64,000 nt of DNA. Origin: Salicibibacter cibi (lineage in GTDB: Bacteria; Bacillota; Bacilli; Bacillales; Marinococcaceae). Every line of letters starts with the position of its first letter. Position 1 is the first letter of the stretch. The notes beneath the pieces were generated by a model. The model was not told where the DNA came from, did not search any database, and saw nothing but the letters and a program-made list of their open reading frames with translations. The stretch spans positions 2,852,001-2,916,000 of the forward strand of contig NZ_CP054706.1 in the NCBI RefSeq assembly GCF_016495865.1. Reading direction: 5' to 3'. Shown in pieces: positions 26,935 to 37,782 of the stretch. The position numbers were made by a program, and so were the translations under genes.

Positions 26935-27522
26935 TTAGAACTCCCCAAGCGCGCGAATGAAGCCCCAAGCCTCTTCTTTCCCCTCCCGGGTTTCCGCAGA
27001 AAACAACACATGCTTATCTTCCGGAAAGGGGTCCATTTCATTAATGACCTGTTTGACGTGTGCGGTTCGTTTTGTCTTTTTCAGTTTATCCATTTTTGTG
27101 AGCACGAGAATGATGGGGAGTTGATAATATTTTAACCAATCGTACATCATCAAATCTTGCTCCGAAGGGGAATGACGGGCGTCTAGGAGCAAGACGACGC
27201 CTTTCAATTGCGGGCGTGTTTGCAAATATTCTTCGATCATGCGCCCCCAGAACGCCCGCTCTTTTTTTGACACTTTCGCATACCCATAGCCGGGAATGTC
27301 CACGAAATGGCAGACATCGTTAATGTTAAAAAAATTCAATGTCCGTGTTTTTCCGGGCTGTTGAGAGGTATACGCCAATTTCTTTCGTTGGGTGATCGTA
27401 TTGATGAACGATGATTTCCCTACATTGGAACGGCCGGCAAACGCAATTTCCGGAAGGCCCGCCTCCGGATACTGCTCGGGACCAACTGCGCTAATGATAA
27501 GTTCGGCCTTATTCACTTGCAT
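26935..27522 (-). CDS. ysxC: Ribosome biogenesis GTPase YsxC/EngB
   Basis: A 195-residue TRAFAC-class GTPase with G1 [10 protein letters not shown]3 DIPGYG and G4 TKMDKL. It is needed for late assembly of the 50S subunit. ATG 27520-27522 (MQVNKAEL) has GGGAGG 8 nt upstream and overlaps the end of lonA by 14 bp; the frame is open 12 codons further without a site. Confidence 0.95.
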   Translation of the reverse strand: MQVNKAELIISAVGPEQYPEAGLPEIAFAGRSNVGKSSFINTITQRKKLAYTSQQPGKTRTLNFFNINDVCHFVDIPGYGYAKVSKKERAFWGRMIEEYLQTRPQLKGVVLLLDARHSPSEQDLMMYDWLKYYQLPIILVLTKMDKLKKTKRTAHVKQVINEMDPFPEDKHVLFSAETREGKEEAWGFIRALGEF

Positions 27523-29845
27523 GCGGACGGCCTCCCAGTGCATATTGAATGACCTCATCTAGGTGGGAGACGAGGGAAATGGAAATGTCAGTCCGAATGC
27601 TTTCGGGAATATCTTCCAAATCCTTTTCGTTGTCTTTCGGTAAAAGAATCGTTTTCAACCCTGCGCGATGAGCGCTCATTGCTTTCTCCTTTACGCCGCC
27701 AATGGGAAGCACCCTTCCTCGCAACGTGATTTCACCGGTCATGCCGACTTCTTTTTTTACCGCACGGCCGGTCAAGGCGGAAATGAGTGCAATCGCAATC
27801 GTAATCCCGGCAGATGGACCATCCTTCGGTGTCGCCCCTTCAGGCACATGGATGTGAATATCGGTATTTTCATGAAAACGTTCATCAATCCCCAATTGCC
27901 CGGCACTGGTACGAATGTAACTGAATGCCGCGCGCGCGGATTCTTTCATCACGTCGCCGAGATGTCCGGTAAGCGTAAGTTCCCCTTTCCCTTTCGCTAG
28001 TGAAACTTCGATGGAAAGGGTATCGCCTCCGGCGGTCGTATACGCAAGCCCCGTCGCTGCTCCGACTTGATCGTTTTCTTCCATTTGTCCGTAGCGCACC
28101 TGCGGTTTCCCGAGCATGTCTTCCAACGTGTTCAGCGTGACGACCACTTTCTTCTTTTCTCCGGTAACAATTGTTTTTGCTGCTTTTCGGCAAATGCTTG
28201 CCAATTGCCGCTCCAAATTTCGCACTCCGGCTTCTCTCGTATAATAGCGAATCACTTTTACTAAAGCATCTTCTTTGATTTGCAGATGGCCTTTGGTAAG
28301 CCCGTGCCGTTCCAATTGTTTCGGCAATAAATAATCGGTGGCAATTGCTGTTTTTTCGATTTCCGTGTAGCCGGCGATATTGATGGTTTCCATACGATCG
28401 AGCAATGGTGCCGGAATCATCGAGGCATTATTAGCCGTTGTAATGAACATGACATTGGAAAGATCATACGGTTCTTCAATGTAGTGATCGCCAAACGTGT
28501 GATTTTGTTCCGGATCCAACACTTCCAGAAGGGCAGACGACGGGTCACCGCGAAAGCCGCTTGCCATTTTATCCACTTCATCAAGTAAAAAAACGGGATT
28601 CATGATGCCGGCTTTGTTCATACCTTGGATAATTTTCCCCGGAAGCGCACCGACATACGTTCGTCTATGTCCGCGGATTTCCGCTTCATCCCGGACACCG
28701 CCAAGGGATATGCGGACGAATTCACGGTTAAGGGCACGGGCTACTGATTTGGCCAAGGATGTTTTCCCTACACCGGGAGGGCCTGTTAGACAGACGATCG
28801 GACCTTGCATGGATTGGGTGAGCTGTTGCACGGCCAAATGTTCCAATACACGTTCTTTTACCTTTTCGAGTCCGTAATGGTCTTCATCCAACACGCTTTC
28901 CGCATTGGCAATATCCAAATGATCCGTCGTTTTCTCATGCCAAGGGATGGCTACAAGCCAATCAAGGTATGTACGGATCACCGAGCTCTCCGCTGAAGCC
29001 GTCGGGACCCGTTCGTAACGCGTTAACTCTTTATGCGCTTTTTCTTCTACGCTTTCCGGCATGTTCGCTTCTTCAATTTGCGTGCGCAGCGTTTCGACTT
29101 CGCCGCCTTTTCCCTCTTTATCGCCAAGCTCATTTTGGATGGCTTTCATTTGTTCCCGCAAATAATATTCTTTCTGTGTTCGTTCCATGGATTTTTTTAC
29201 ACGTTGACCAATTTTTTGCTCTAAATCCAACACTTCTTTTTCGTTCGTCAGAATATCAAGCAATTGTTGCAATCGACTTTCAACATCGACGGCTTCGAGA
29301 ATCTCTTGCTTGCGCTCAATTTTTAACGGTAAGTGTGAGGCTATGGTATCGGCAAAATGATCGGGATCGTCAATCACGCGCACGGCTTCTATCGTTTCAT
29401 CGGAAATTTTGCTCGAGGCTTTCGCGTATTGTTCAAAATGGTCATTAACCATCCGTTTTAAAGCTGTTATTTTTGATTGATTACCTTTTTCCGCAGCCAA
29501 TGGTTCTATTTTTACTTCGTAGTATTCATCACCGTTTGTGACCTCATTGATCGTCGCCCGTTGGATTCCTTCAACGAGAATACGGGTCGTTCCGTTTGGC
29601 ATTTTTAACATTTGTTTTACATAGGCGAGCGTGCCCATTTGATATAAGTCTTTTTTCGCCGGTTCTTCAACTGCCAAGTCAATTTGGCTTGCCAGCAAGA
29701 TCCGTTGGTCACCTTCCATTACTTGCTCAATGGCACGTACCGATTTGTCGCGCCCCACGTCCAAGTGCAAAACCATTCCCGGAAAAACAAGTGCGCCTCG
29801 TAAAGGCAAAAGCGGGATTTTTTGACTGGTTTCCGTCGTCGGCAT
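27509..29845 (-). CDS. lonA: ATP-dependent protease LonA
   Basis: A 778-residue Lon protease: N-terminal substrate-binding domain (residues 10-200), coiled coil, AAA+ module with [10 protein letters not shown] (about residue 355) and Walker [11 protein letters not shown], then the Ser-Lys protease domain with [11 protein letters not shown] (catalytic Ser) and the downstream catalytic Lys in [14 protein letters not shown]. It degrades misfolded and regulatory proteins. GGGGG precedes the ATG at 29843-29845; the TTG two codons upstream is less likely. Confidence 0.96.
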   Translation of the reverse strand: MPTTETSQKIPLLPLRGALVFPGMVLHLDVGRDKSVRAIEQVMEGDQRILLASQIDLAVEEPAKKDLYQMGTLAYVKQMLKMPNGTTRILVEGIQRATINEVTNGDEYYEVKIEPLAAEKGNQSKITALKRMVNDHFEQYAKASSKISDETIEAVRVIDDPDHFADTIASHLPLKIERKQEILEAVDVESRLQQLLDILTNEKEVLDLEQKIGQRVKKSMERTQKEYYLREQMKAIQNELGDKEGKGGEVETLRTQIEEANMPESVEEKAHKELTRYERVPTASAESSVIRTYLDWLVAIPWHEKTTDHLDIANAESVLDEDHYGLEKVKERVLEHLAVQQLTQSMQGPIVCLTGPPGVGKTSLAKSVARALNREFVRISLGGVRDEAEIRGHRRTYVGALPGKIIQGMNKAGIMNPVFLLDEVDKMASGFRGDPSSALLEVLDPEQNHTFGDHYIEEPYDLSNVMFITTANNASMIPAPLLDRMETINIAGYTEIEKTAIATDYLLPKQLERHGLTKGHLQIKEDALVKVIRYYTREAGVRNLERQLASICRKAAKTIVTGEKKKVVVTLNTLEDMLGKPQVRYGQMEENDQVGAATGLAYTTAGGDTLSIEVSLAKGKGELTLTGHLGDVMKESARAAFSYIRTSAGQLGIDERFHENTDIHIHVPEGATPKDGPSAGITIAIALISALTGRAVKKEVGMTGEITLRGRVLPIGGVKEKAMSAHRAGLKTILLPKDNEKDLEDIPESIRTDISISLVSHLDEVIQYALGGRPHASE

Positions 29846-29998
29846 CGTCAACCCCCGTTCAGTTTATAATCATATGAGAAAGGAAAGGCAGGGCCTCCCG
29901 TTCTTTTGAATCGCTTCAATCAGTGACGGCATGATCTTTACTCGTAGGTTTCATTTTAGCTTAAGAGCATGAACGTGTCTATTCAATTGCACGGGATT

Positions 29999-31666
29999 TT
30001 ACATATGAATGGAGGGAGAAGACGTTTCTGTTACGGAGAATCGATGCGGCACATCCGTTTCCTCCAAGAGAACATTGGCAAACAACTCATCTAATGTGTT
30101 CAAGGGCTTCACCGTGATCCCTTTCACTTGATGCAGAACTGTCTCATCATTGTCTTTGGGGATAAACGCTTGCTTGACGCTTGCTTCCTCGGCAGCTGCC
30201 ACTTTTGCAGGAACCCCGCCGACTGGCTTCAATTTTCCCCAAATGCTCAATTCACCGGTGATGGCCACATCATTTTTTACTTTTTGTTGATTGACGGCCG
30301 AATAGATCGCCGTGGCAATCGCCGATCCCGCGGATGGTCCGTCAATTGGTGTTCCGCCGGGGAAATTCACATGGATATCGTAGCTGTCTACCGGCACTTT
30401 CAAATGGCGCAATACGGTCATAACGTTGTCCACAGAGCTTCTTGCCATACTTTTTCGCCGAATCGAACGCATTTGATTCCCTGCGTTTTCCTCTTCCGCG
30501 ATCCCCGTAACCGTGAGCATGCCCTTTCCTGTCGTTTCTTGCGCGGTTGCCTCAATTTCCAACAACATCCCCAAATCCGGTCCATATACTGCAAGTCCAT
30601 TTACACGACCAACCATGGGTTCCGGGTGTATTTTTTTCTCAGGTCTGCGGCTTAAACGACTGGCATGCACGACCCATTCAATATCTGAAACATCAATGTT
30701 TTCCCGTTCAGCTGTTGTTGCCAATCCGGCAGCGATCTGAACCGTGTTAACCGCTTCCCGGCCATTTGTCACATATGACGAAACCGTTTCCAACCCTTCT
30801 TCTTGTATTTCCATCTTCAATCGCTTTGCTGCACTTTTCGCTAACATAGACAATTCCTTTTGCTTAAGCGGCCGAAAAAATACTTCTAGGCAACGCGAAC
30901 GCACAGCAGAGGGGATCTCATCCGGTGTTCGCGTCGTTGCACCGATCAACCGAAAGTCTGCAGGCAGTCCATTCTGAAAAATATCATGGACATGCGTTGG
31001 AATGGAGGCATTTTCTTCACTATAGTATGCACTCTCCAGGAACACTTTGCGGTCTTCCAACACTTTTAGCAGTTTATTTAATTGAATCGGATGCAATTCA
31101 CCGATTTCATCGATAAAAAGCATGCCGCCATGCGCTTTTGTAATCGCCCCCGGCTTCGGTTGAGGGATACCCGCTTGTCCCATTGATCCGGCCCCTTGGT
31201 AGATCGGATCGTGAACGGAACCGATTAAAGGATCGGCAATTCCCCGTTCGTCAAAACGGGCCGTCGTACCATCAAGTTCGATGAAAGGGGCATCGATATG
31301 AAATGGGGAGCCGGGATTCATTTTTGCCTTTTCCATAATCAAACGGGCGGCTGCTGTCTTACCTACACCGGGTGGTCCATATATAAGCACATGTTGCGGG
31401 TTAGGACCGCAAAGCGCCGCTTCTAATGAGCGCACGCCTTCATCCTGGCCGATAATGTCTGAGAACGTCATCGGACGCACTTTTTCCGCCAATGGCTCAT
31501 TTAAGGATATGGAACGTAACTGTTGCAGTTGGTGCATTTCTTTTTTTGATTCCCGGTCCACCGATACTCGTTGGGTGCGTTGATTTTTAAGTAGGTTCCA
31601 GAAATATAATCCAATCACTATTCCGAAGAAAACTTGAATGAGCATAATTAACGATGTCCATTCCAT
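29999..31666 (-). CDS. lonB: LonB, membrane-anchored sporulation-type Lon protease
   Basis: A 555-residue Lon-like protease with an N-terminal membrane helix (residues about 6-24), no substrate-binding N-domain, a Walker [13 protein letters not shown] near residue 98 and the protease motif GTPIDGPSAGSA. In B. subtilis LonB is made in the forespore and has only minor known substrates. It follows clpX and precedes lonA, the standard order. Confidence 0.94.
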   Translation of the reverse strand: MEWTSLIMLIQVFFGIVIGLYFWNLLKNQRTQRVSVDRESKKEMHQLQQLRSISLNEPLAEKVRPMTFSDIIGQDEGVRSLEAALCGPNPQHVLIYGPPGVGKTAAARLIMEKAKMNPGSPFHIDAPFIELDGTTARFDERGIADPLIGSVHDPIYQGAGSMGQAGIPQPKPGAITKAHGGMLFIDEIGELHPIQLNKLLKVLEDRKVFLESAYYSEENASIPTHVHDIFQNGLPADFRLIGATTRTPDEIPSAVRSRCLEVFFRPLKQKELSMLAKSAAKRLKMEIQEEGLETVSSYVTNGREAVNTVQIAAGLATTAERENIDVSDIEWVVHASRLSRRPEKKIHPEPMVGRVNGLAVYGPDLGMLLEIEATAQETTGKGMLTVTGIAEEENAGNQMRSIRRKSMARSSVDNVMTVLRHLKVPVDSYDIHVNFPGGTPIDGPSAGSAIATAIYSAVNQQKVKNDVAITGELSIWGKLKPVGGVPAKVAAAEEASVKQAFIPKDNDETVLHQVKGITVKPLNTLDELFANVLLEETDVPHRFSVTETSSPSIHM

Positions 31667-31814
31667 ACGGGTTCCTCCTCGTTTAACGGTCGCTTTTGCC
31701 TGCCGTTATTGTCGCTAACTGCCCGTTAGTATGACTCTACAAACGATGCAGTATGCCATTCACGAAGAGAGAAGTAAGTGGAAAATTTGTTAAGAGATGC
31801 TTCGCGTGCCTACG

Positions 31815-31849
31815 TAAAAACGGCATGGACCATGCCCATGCCGTTTTTT
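31815..31849 (-). terminator. Terminator after clpX
   Basis: A stem AAAACGGCATGG/CCATGCCGTTTT with a short loop lies directly after the clpX stop and is followed by T residues on either strand. Confidence 0.85.
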
Positions 31850-31852
31850 CCC

Positions 31853-33133
31853 TTATGCACTTTCTCTTGGTTCATTAAGCTTGATCAATTCGCCGTCTTC
31901 CGTCGTCAATTCCGGCGAACCTTCATCCAGTACACATTCTGCCGTAATCGTACATTTGCTAATTTCTTCCTTAGATGGCAAATCGTACATAACGTCCAAC
32001 ATGATGGATTCAATAATAGAGCGAAGGCCACGCGCGCCTGTCTTTCGTTCGATGGCTTTTTTCGCAATTTCCCGCAATGCCTCGTCTGTAAATGCAAGCT
32101 CCACATCATCGATCTCCAATAACTTCTGGAACTGTTTAACGAGTGCATTTTTTGGTTTCGTTAATATTTCCACCAACGCATCTTCATCCAACGGTTTCAA
32201 ACTGGAGATAACCGGAAGCCTGCCAATGAATTCCGGAATCAAGCCGTAGCGAAGCAGGTCTTCAGGAAGGATTTTATCAAGGTATTCTTCGTCAGCTATC
32301 TCTCCGCTTTCAGATTCAGATCCGAAGCCGATGATTTTTTTGCCGAGCCTGCGCTTTACGACTTGCTCGATGCCATCAAAGGCTCCGCCGACAATGAAGA
32401 GAACGTTGCTCGTATCAATTTGAATAAATTCCTGATGGGGGTGTTTGCGTCCTCCCTGTGGAGGCACACTGGCTGTCGTCCCCTCGAGAATTTTTAATAG
32501 GGCTTGTTGGACGCCTTCCCCGGATACATCTCGCGTAATTGAAGTATTCTCCGATTTGCGTGCTACTTTGTCAATTTCATCAATGTAGATAATTCCTTTT
32601 TCCGCTTTCTCCACATCATAATCGGCTGCCTGTATCAATTTCAGCAGAATATTTTCCACGTCTTCGCCGACGTACCCGGCCTCTGTTAACGAAGTAGCAT
32701 CCGCAATAGCGAACGGGACGTTCAGAATACGGGCGAGCGTTTGCGCCATTAATGTCTTCCCGCTTCCCGTCGGCCCAATGAGACAAATGTTACTTTTGGC
32801 GATTTCAACATTTTCTCCTTCTTTTTCGGAAGAAGCTGCGGCATTTACCCGTTTGTAGTGGTTATAAACCGCGACCGAAAGCGATTTCTTTGAATTTTCC
32901 TGACCGATCACATAGTCATCAAGAATTTCATCAATTTCCTGCGGCTTAGGAACGGTTTCAAGCTCGACTTCTTCATCCGTACCCAATTCCTCTTCCACAA
33001 TTTCGGTGCAAAGCTCAATACATTCATCGCATATATATACACCCGGTCCAGCCACTAGCTTACGGACTTGATCTTGTGTTTTTCCGCAAAAAGAGCATTT
33101 CAGTTGCCCCTTTTCTTCATTGAACTTGATCAT
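31853..33133 (-). CDS. clpX: ClpX, ATP-dependent unfoldase of the ClpXP protease
   Basis: A 426-residue AAA+ protein. The N-terminal zinc-binding domain has CSFC and CDECIELC (residues about 14-41), the Walker A is [12 protein letters not shown] near residue 120, and the pore region contains [12 protein letters not shown]. The IGF-type ClpP-binding loop appears as KIIGFGSE. It delivers substrates to ClpP. Between tig and lonB as usual. Confidence 0.97.
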   Translation of the reverse strand: MIKFNEEKGQLKCSFCGKTQDQVRKLVAGPGVYICDECIELCTEIVEEELGTDEEVELETVPKPQEIDEILDDYVIGQENSKKSLSVAVYNHYKRVNAAASSEKEGENVEIAKSNICLIGPTGSGKTLMAQTLARILNVPFAIADATSLTEAGYVGEDVENILLKLIQAADYDVEKAEKGIIYIDEIDKVARKSENTSITRDVSGEGVQQALLKILEGTTASVPPQGGRKHPHQEFIQIDTSNVLFIVGGAFDGIEQVVKRRLGKKIIGFGSESESGEIADEEYLDKILPEDLLRYGLIPEFIGRLPVISSLKPLDEDALVEILTKPKNALVKQFQKLLEIDDVELAFTDEALREIAKKAIERKTGARGLRSIIESIMLDVMYDLPSKEEISKCTITAECVLDEGSPELTTEDGELIKLNEPRESA

Positions 33134-33325
33134 GTGTTATTCACCCCTCACTGTATATTGTACCTTACACCCTACCCTTACTCCCAGTCAAACAAAATAC
33201 GTTGGCTAATATATAGGCTACCCATTCTACATCAGCTTTACGTTACAAAAAACAAATTCATGCGTTTATTTTGGCTCTTCGCCAAAATCTATGGTAGATA
33301 TAAGTGACTAATTATGGTAATAGCA
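33134..33325. other. Intergenic region upstream of clpX
   Basis: AT-rich; no gene. A hairpin ATTTTGGC/GCCAAAAT sits near 33266-33287. No CtsR or CIRCE operator was recognised before clpX. Confidence 0.5.
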
Positions 33326-33460
33326 CTAGCTAGCGGAGGAAAAACACGGAGACTCCTGTGGGAAAGCGCAGTGGGAAGACCCCGCAGAAAAAAGCGAACT
33401 CCTTTTTTCGAGGAGGCTGAGCCTGGTGCCCACGGAAAGCATAGTGTTTTTCCGTAGCGA
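33326..33460 (+). repeat. Repeat B, copy 1
   Basis: A 135-bp unit running from CTAGCTAGCGGAGG to GTGTTTTTCCGTAGCG. The ends contain the inverted repeat GGAAAAACAC/GTGTTTTTCC. The core holds GAGACTCC, ACCCCGCAG, GAGGAGGCTGAG and CACGGAAAGC in the same order as in the MITE-like elements. A second copy at 58142-58587 is interrupted. Confidence 0.8.
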
Positions 33461-33527
33461 TTATCATCAATTACACCTATTTGTCAATCATAGGTTTTAG
33501 TGTTGACCCTTTATTTTCAGAAAAAAA

Positions 33528-33566
33528 CTTGACTTATCGCCAAGGATGGCGAAAGTCAAAGTCTTT
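33528..33566. repeat. Strong intergenic hairpin
   Basis: A stem TTGACTT..CGCCA/TGGCG..AAGTCAA (33531-33560 region) recalls the hairpin of leader repeat D upstream of valS (CGCCAAG...TGGCGAA) and may be a diverged relative. Confidence 0.4.
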
Positions 33567-33630
33567 CTTGTACTACCATCCGGATAATTTATATTTTCTG
33601 ATAGTGTAAAACACCGATGGATTGTTTTGA

Positions 33631-33675
33631 GAAAAAAGGAAGACACGACGCTTGCTCGTGTCTGTTTCCTTTTTC
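33631..33675 (-). terminator. Terminator after tig
   Basis: A long stem with arms GAAAAAGGAAACAGACACGA and TCGTGTCTTCCTTTTTTC (one internal mismatch), giving a U-rich 3' arm on the minus strand, 14 nt beyond the tig stop. Confidence 0.9.
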
Positions 33676-33688
33676 TAACCCGGCAGTT

Positions 33689-35023
33689 CTATTTCTGCTC
33701 ATTTTCTTCTTCGGTTTCTTCTCTTTTAGCTTCTACTGTTACCCCTTGATCAACAAGGAACTTCAAGGCAGATTGCATGCGAAGTTCATCCTTCAATGTA
33801 TCAAGAGCGCCCTGCATGCTGAGCAACTGGCGTATTTCTTCTTTGTCCCGTTCATAAGCTTGTGCCATCTGATCCAGCTGTTCTTCGACTTGCTCATCAC
33901 TAGCTTCGATTTCTTCGGCATCCGCGATTGCTTCGAGCACAAGATTCAATTTCACCCTTTTTTCGGCTTCGGGCCGAAACTGTTCTTTCATGCCTTCTTC
34001 ATCGGTGCCGGCCATTTGATAATACATGTCCATCGTTATGCCTTGCGATTCAAAACGTTGGCTCATCTCCTGGTGCATGCGATCAGTTTCGGTTGTGACC
34101 ATTGCACTCGGAATATCCGCTTTCGCGTTTTCTGTTACCTGCTCCACGACGCTATCCTGTTCGTGGTGTTCTTTTTCATGTTCCTTATTGTGTTCCAATT
34201 CATCGCGTTTTTTCTGTTTCAATTCGTCAAGCGTTTCGATATTTTCATCAACATCAACAGCAAATTCATCATTCAGCTCCGGAAGCTCTTTCCGTTTCAC
34301 TTCATGCAACGTTACATTGAAGGTTGCCGTCTGGCCGGCGAGGTTTTCCTCGTGATAGTCTTCCGGGAATGTAACCTCAACGGTTGTTTCCGTGCCCGGT
34401 TCCAAACCTACCATTTGTTCTTCAAAGCCGGGGATAAACTGTCCGGAACCAAGTTCAAGCGAATGGTTTTCTGCTTCCCCGCCCTCAAACGGTTCGCCGT
34501 CTACGAATCCTTTGAAATCGAACACAACCGTATCGCCTTCCTGGGCAGCATCTTCGGTAACAACGAGGTCAGCGTGTTGTTCACGCAGCTTTTCCATTTC
34601 CTCGTCAACTTCCTCTTCACTGACCGACGTGTCAAACGCTTCAATTTCGAGCCCTTTATATTGTCCAAGTTCGACTTCAGGTTTTACTACTACCGTAGCT
34701 TTGAAAATAACCGGTTTTCCTTTTTCGATTTCTCCATCTACATCGATTTCCGGCTGATCAACCGGTACAATCCCGGTCTCTTCAACAGCTTTCGAATAGG
34801 CAGACGGGAGGACAATGTCAATCGCATCTTGATAGAGGGATTCAACCCCAAACCGTTGTTCAAATAATTTCCTTGGCACTTTCCCTTTTCGGAATCCCGG
34901 GATGCTCACATCATTTTTCACTTTTTGAAATGCTTGATCCAGCGCAGATTTGAATTCATCTGCTCCTACTTCGACGGTGAGGACGCCCTGATTGCCTTCG
35001 CCCTTTTCCCATTTAGCAGTCAT
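33689..35023 (-). CDS. tig: Trigger factor, ribosome-associated chaperone
   Basis: A 444-residue chaperone. The ribosome-docking signature is [17 protein letters not shown] (residues about 43-59), the FKBP-type PPIase domain spans about residues 160-245 ([20 protein letters not shown] ... [13 protein letters not shown]), and the C-terminal arm is very acidic. It binds nascent chains at the exit tunnel. Confidence 0.97.
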   Translation of the reverse strand: MTAKWEKGEGNQGVLTVEVGADEFKSALDQAFQKVKNDVSIPGFRKGKVPRKLFEQRFGVESLYQDAIDIVLPSAYSKAVEETGIVPVDQPEIDVDGEIEKGKPVIFKATVVVKPEVELGQYKGLEIEAFDTSVSEEEVDEEMEKLREQHADLVVTEDAAQEGDTVVFDFKGFVDGEPFEGGEAENHSLELGSGQFIPGFEEQMVGLEPGTETTVEVTFPEDYHEENLAGQTATFNVTLHEVKRKELPELNDEFAVDVDENIETLDELKQKKRDELEHNKEHEKEHHEQDSVVEQVTENAKADIPSAMVTTETDRMHQEMSQRFESQGITMDMYYQMAGTDEEGMKEQFRPEAEKRVKLNLVLEAIADAEEIEASDEQVEEQLDQMAQAYERDKEEIRQLLSMQGALDTLKDELRMQSALKFLVDQGVTVEAKREETEEENEQK

Positions 35024-35100
35024 TTATCTGTTCCCTCCATGTTTTAAAGCGTTACGTCCTAATTTACAACCCCTACATTATAACATAATCCAACTTCTTT

Positions 35101-36144
35101 TCAATCAATGAGAGATGAGTGAAACGATGCCGGGGGGGACTTCACGTGATTTACTAGTTTCTCCACCTCGGAATGATTTGCGTCATAGAGCATGCTTACC
35201 TTTTCATGCTCATCTTGAACGCCCATATATCGCAAACTTTCCACATGAATAGCAGCCGCCCATACATTCGCGGTTGCCTCCGGAAGGGAGAAAGGATAAT
35301 GCTCCATAAAAATCCAGTCCAAAATGGATTGCGCGGTTTCATATAGCATCGGGTTATCCTGTTCCAAACCGTCTTCCCATTGCACAAAAATGCTCGCTTT
35401 CAGCTCAGCCTCATATTCTGAAAAACTATTCAATTGAATGGGGATGACGTTTTTTTCACGCTTGTATTTGCTTACCTTGATGGATACACCTACTTCCCAG
35501 TCTTTCATCACTAATAAAAGCATCGTTTTTATCATCGGCGACGTGTTTTCGTGACGGAGCGCTGTTTCAAATGCCACTTTCACTTGCCGCCAGCTCCGCT
35601 TTTTTAATTGTTGAAACGTTCGCCACTGCACTTCTGTCGACGGATCAAAAAGACCCGCGAGCATCTCATCACGGAGAGCAGCAGAATGATCCTTCTTCTT
35701 ATCTTCCATCTCTTCCTCTGCTTCCGGCAAGAAGACTTCCTTTTTCATTGTTCTAGCCGTGGCAAGAAATTGAAAAAAGTGTTCTGCATATTTTGCCGGC
35801 AAGCGAGAGGATTGCCGCTCCGTTTCAATTGTCTCAACAACTGCGTCCCATTCCCCCAATTGCACTAGCGCGGACACATAGAAAAATAGAACATCTTCAT
35901 ATTTTCCGATGCCTTCACGCATCATGTCTTCTGCTGTTGTTTTGCTATCTTCAAGGTAACCTAATTCAAGTAAACAGACAAGTCGCCCGTAGCACGCTTG
36001 TTCATCTTTTTCATCATACATGAGCGTTTGGTTAAAGTGTTTCAACCCCTGCTCAAAATCTCCTGCCTCCAGCGCGTTCAATCCTTCGTTCAGTAAGAGA
36101 CGGATGCTCCCCGGGAAAAGAACCAGATTATTTTTGTTATCCAT
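35101..36144 (-). CDS. ysoA: YsoA-like TPR protein
   Basis: A 347-residue soluble protein with tetratricopeptide-type repeats at residues about 15-110 (EGLNALEAGDFEQGLKHFNQTL... EQACYGRLVCLLELGYLEDS). Its function is unknown. The location directly upstream of tig matches B. subtilis ysoA, and the TPR region fits; the rest is poorly conserved. Confidence 0.75.
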   Translation of the reverse strand: MDNKNNLVLFPGSIRLLLNEGLNALEAGDFEQGLKHFNQTLMYDEKDEQACYGRLVCLLELGYLEDSKTTAEDMMREGIGKYEDVLFFYVSALVQLGEWDAVVETIETERQSSRLPAKYAEHFFQFLATARTMKKEVFLPEAEEEMEDKKKDHSAALRDEMLAGLFDPSTEVQWRTFQQLKKRSWRQVKVAFETALRHENTSPMIKTMLLLVMKDWEVGVSIKVSKYKREKNVIPIQLNSFSEYEAELKASIFVQWEDGLEQDNPMLYETAQSILDWIFMEHYPFSLPEATANVWAAAIHVESLRYMGVQDEHEKVSMLYDANHSEVEKLVNHVKSPPASFHSSLID

Positions 36145-36168
36145 TGCCTTTTCACCTAATTTCAGGAC

Positions 36169-37584
36169 CTATTCTTCTTTATTTTTTCCGAAATACAATA
36201 CCCCTAATAACCAGAAAGCAATCATTAAAAGGCTCATTCCAATTAAGACGGGAATCGGCCCGAATTGGAGAATAAACGGAATCGAGGCTGCGGTAACCAA
36301 CCCACCGCCGACCATCGGTTCGAATAAAATTTGTTTATAGCCGAACGCCTTCAAAGCCGGTGTCCGGTTTTCAGGATCAACGATCTGCATCAACATGATC
36401 CCGGTTGCTGCCACACCCGTGGATTGCCCCAAATCGCCCATGCCTCTTTCAAACCAGTAGCTCGGAATCATACGCGGCGCCAAGTATATGAACATCACAA
36501 CGTTGAGCACAACCCCGGCTACAGCAAGGATCACGAAAGGGATAATATTATCTCCAATGACTTGAAGGCTTAACGTCGCCATCGCACTAACGATTAATAT
36601 ATCGAGCGCCAGGCCTTGAATTCGACTGATCGTTGCCCCATCCACAATCTCCGACTTGTCCACTTTGGATATCACGATCTGGATGATAATTCCTCCGATC
36701 ATCGCAATCGGAAACAGTGGGACGTATTCAAACAAATACAAGTCATAAGCGGCACCCCAAGTAACATCTTCCAACCACACAAAGAATTCCAAAATAAGAT
36801 AACCGATAAAGATCGCCAATCCGACAAGCCCTGCGTGGAAAGCCAAGGGTTCAATGGAGATCGGGGAAGTCGTCAACTCTCCGGCAGACTCACGATTGTC
36901 TTTTTGGACAATGCCGGTTTTCTGGTCAACCGAAAGATCATCGGGATGAGCTAATGTACTGGTTATCCCTTTTCTGGCTGCCCAGTTAATGAGAATAATT
37001 CCAATGATAACACCGCTTAAAATCCCGATCGTTGCCAGCCCAAGCGCCAAATCCTGGCCTTCTGCAAATCCGATCGCTTCAAACGTGTCACCTAGGCCGG
37101 CAGCCGTCCCATGTCCTCCCACAAAACTAATCTCGATGAGAGCACCAACCGCGGGATCTAAATTGAACACCGGCGTAAGTACCGTGACGGCCAATAAAAT
37201 CCCGACCACATATTGTGCCCAGGAGATCGTGTAACCGAGCGCCACTTGTGGACCGCCCGTTTTCCAGACTTCCTGCAGCCTCGGAATCGCAAATCCAATA
37301 AATAAACAGGCAAATACGACGTTAATGAGCAGACCCGGTAACTCGGCCCATACGTCAAACATATCCTCCGTAAAAAGCCCGTAAGCCATTGCTTCATTGT
37401 CTGTCGTTGCCGTTAGGATTCTTCCGAGCACCTCGGGTCCAACGAGAAGTGCAAAAAAGCCACCAATGATGGAGCTTGGCAGAAATAGCCTTTGAAATAA
37501 AGGAACCTTAAGTCGGATCCATTTTCCTATAAGCAATATAACAGTCATGATAATGAGCGCAAACCCTATTGCCTCTAATGTCAA
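36169..37584 (-). CDS. ESS-family sodium:glutamate symporter-like protein
   Basis: A 471-residue membrane protein with about 11-12 helices. It carries the paired GltS-type re-entrant motifs, SFVGGHGTAAGLGDTF (about residue 155) and GDLGQSTGVAATGIM (about residue 390), and an N-terminal LPSSIIGGFFALLVGPEVLG. Such proteins exchange sodium with glutamate or related acids. It lies between ysoA and leuD, where B. subtilis has no transporter, and may be a local insertion. The substrate cannot be read from sequence. Confidence 0.82.
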   Translation of the reverse strand: MTLEAIGFALIIMTVILLIGKWIRLKVPLFQRLFLPSSIIGGFFALLVGPEVLGRILTATTDNEAMAYGLFTEDMFDVWAELPGLLINVVFACLFIGFAIPRLQEVWKTGGPQVALGYTISWAQYVVGILLAVTVLTPVFNLDPAVGALIEISFVGGHGTAAGLGDTFEAIGFAEGQDLALGLATIGILSGVIIGIILINWAARKGITSTLAHPDDLSVDQKTGIVQKDNRESAGELTTSPISIEPLAFHAGLVGLAIFIGYLILEFFVWLEDVTWGAAYDLYLFEYVPLFPIAMIGGIIIQIVISKVDKSEIVDGATISRIQGLALDILIVSAMATLSLQVIGDNIIPFVILAVAGVVLNVVMFIYLAPRMIPSYWFERGMGDLGQSTGVAATGIMLMQIVDPENRTPALKAFGYKQILFEPMVGGGLVTAASIPFILQFGPIPVLIGMSLLMIAFWLLGVLYFGKNKEE

Positions 37585-37750
37585 GTTCTCACCTTCTTTT
37601 CTACTTGATCCTACATAATTTTACCGTTTACACCCTTATGTAGCAAGCAGAGGAAAAACATTAGAAAATTGTAATGAGTAGCAGAAAACAGAACACTTAT
37701 TGTTAGATAGACTATGATTCGAAAAATTTATACTTTCTGCTAGTGCTAGA

Positions 37751-37779
37751 AAAATACGTCCCGGAGCGGGACGTATTTT
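37751..37779 (-). terminator. Terminator after leuD
   Basis: A perfect stem AAAATACGTCCCG/CGGGACGTATTTT with a 3-nt loop, 3 bp beyond leuD. It ends the ilv-leu operon. Confidence 0.92.
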
Positions 37780-37782
37780 ACA

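Noticed and set aside
33617..34867. Long plus-strand open frame of 416 codons opposite tig
   Set aside because: It is the antisense of trigger factor, full of Phe and His from reverse-read acidic codons, with no ribosome binding site or family match.
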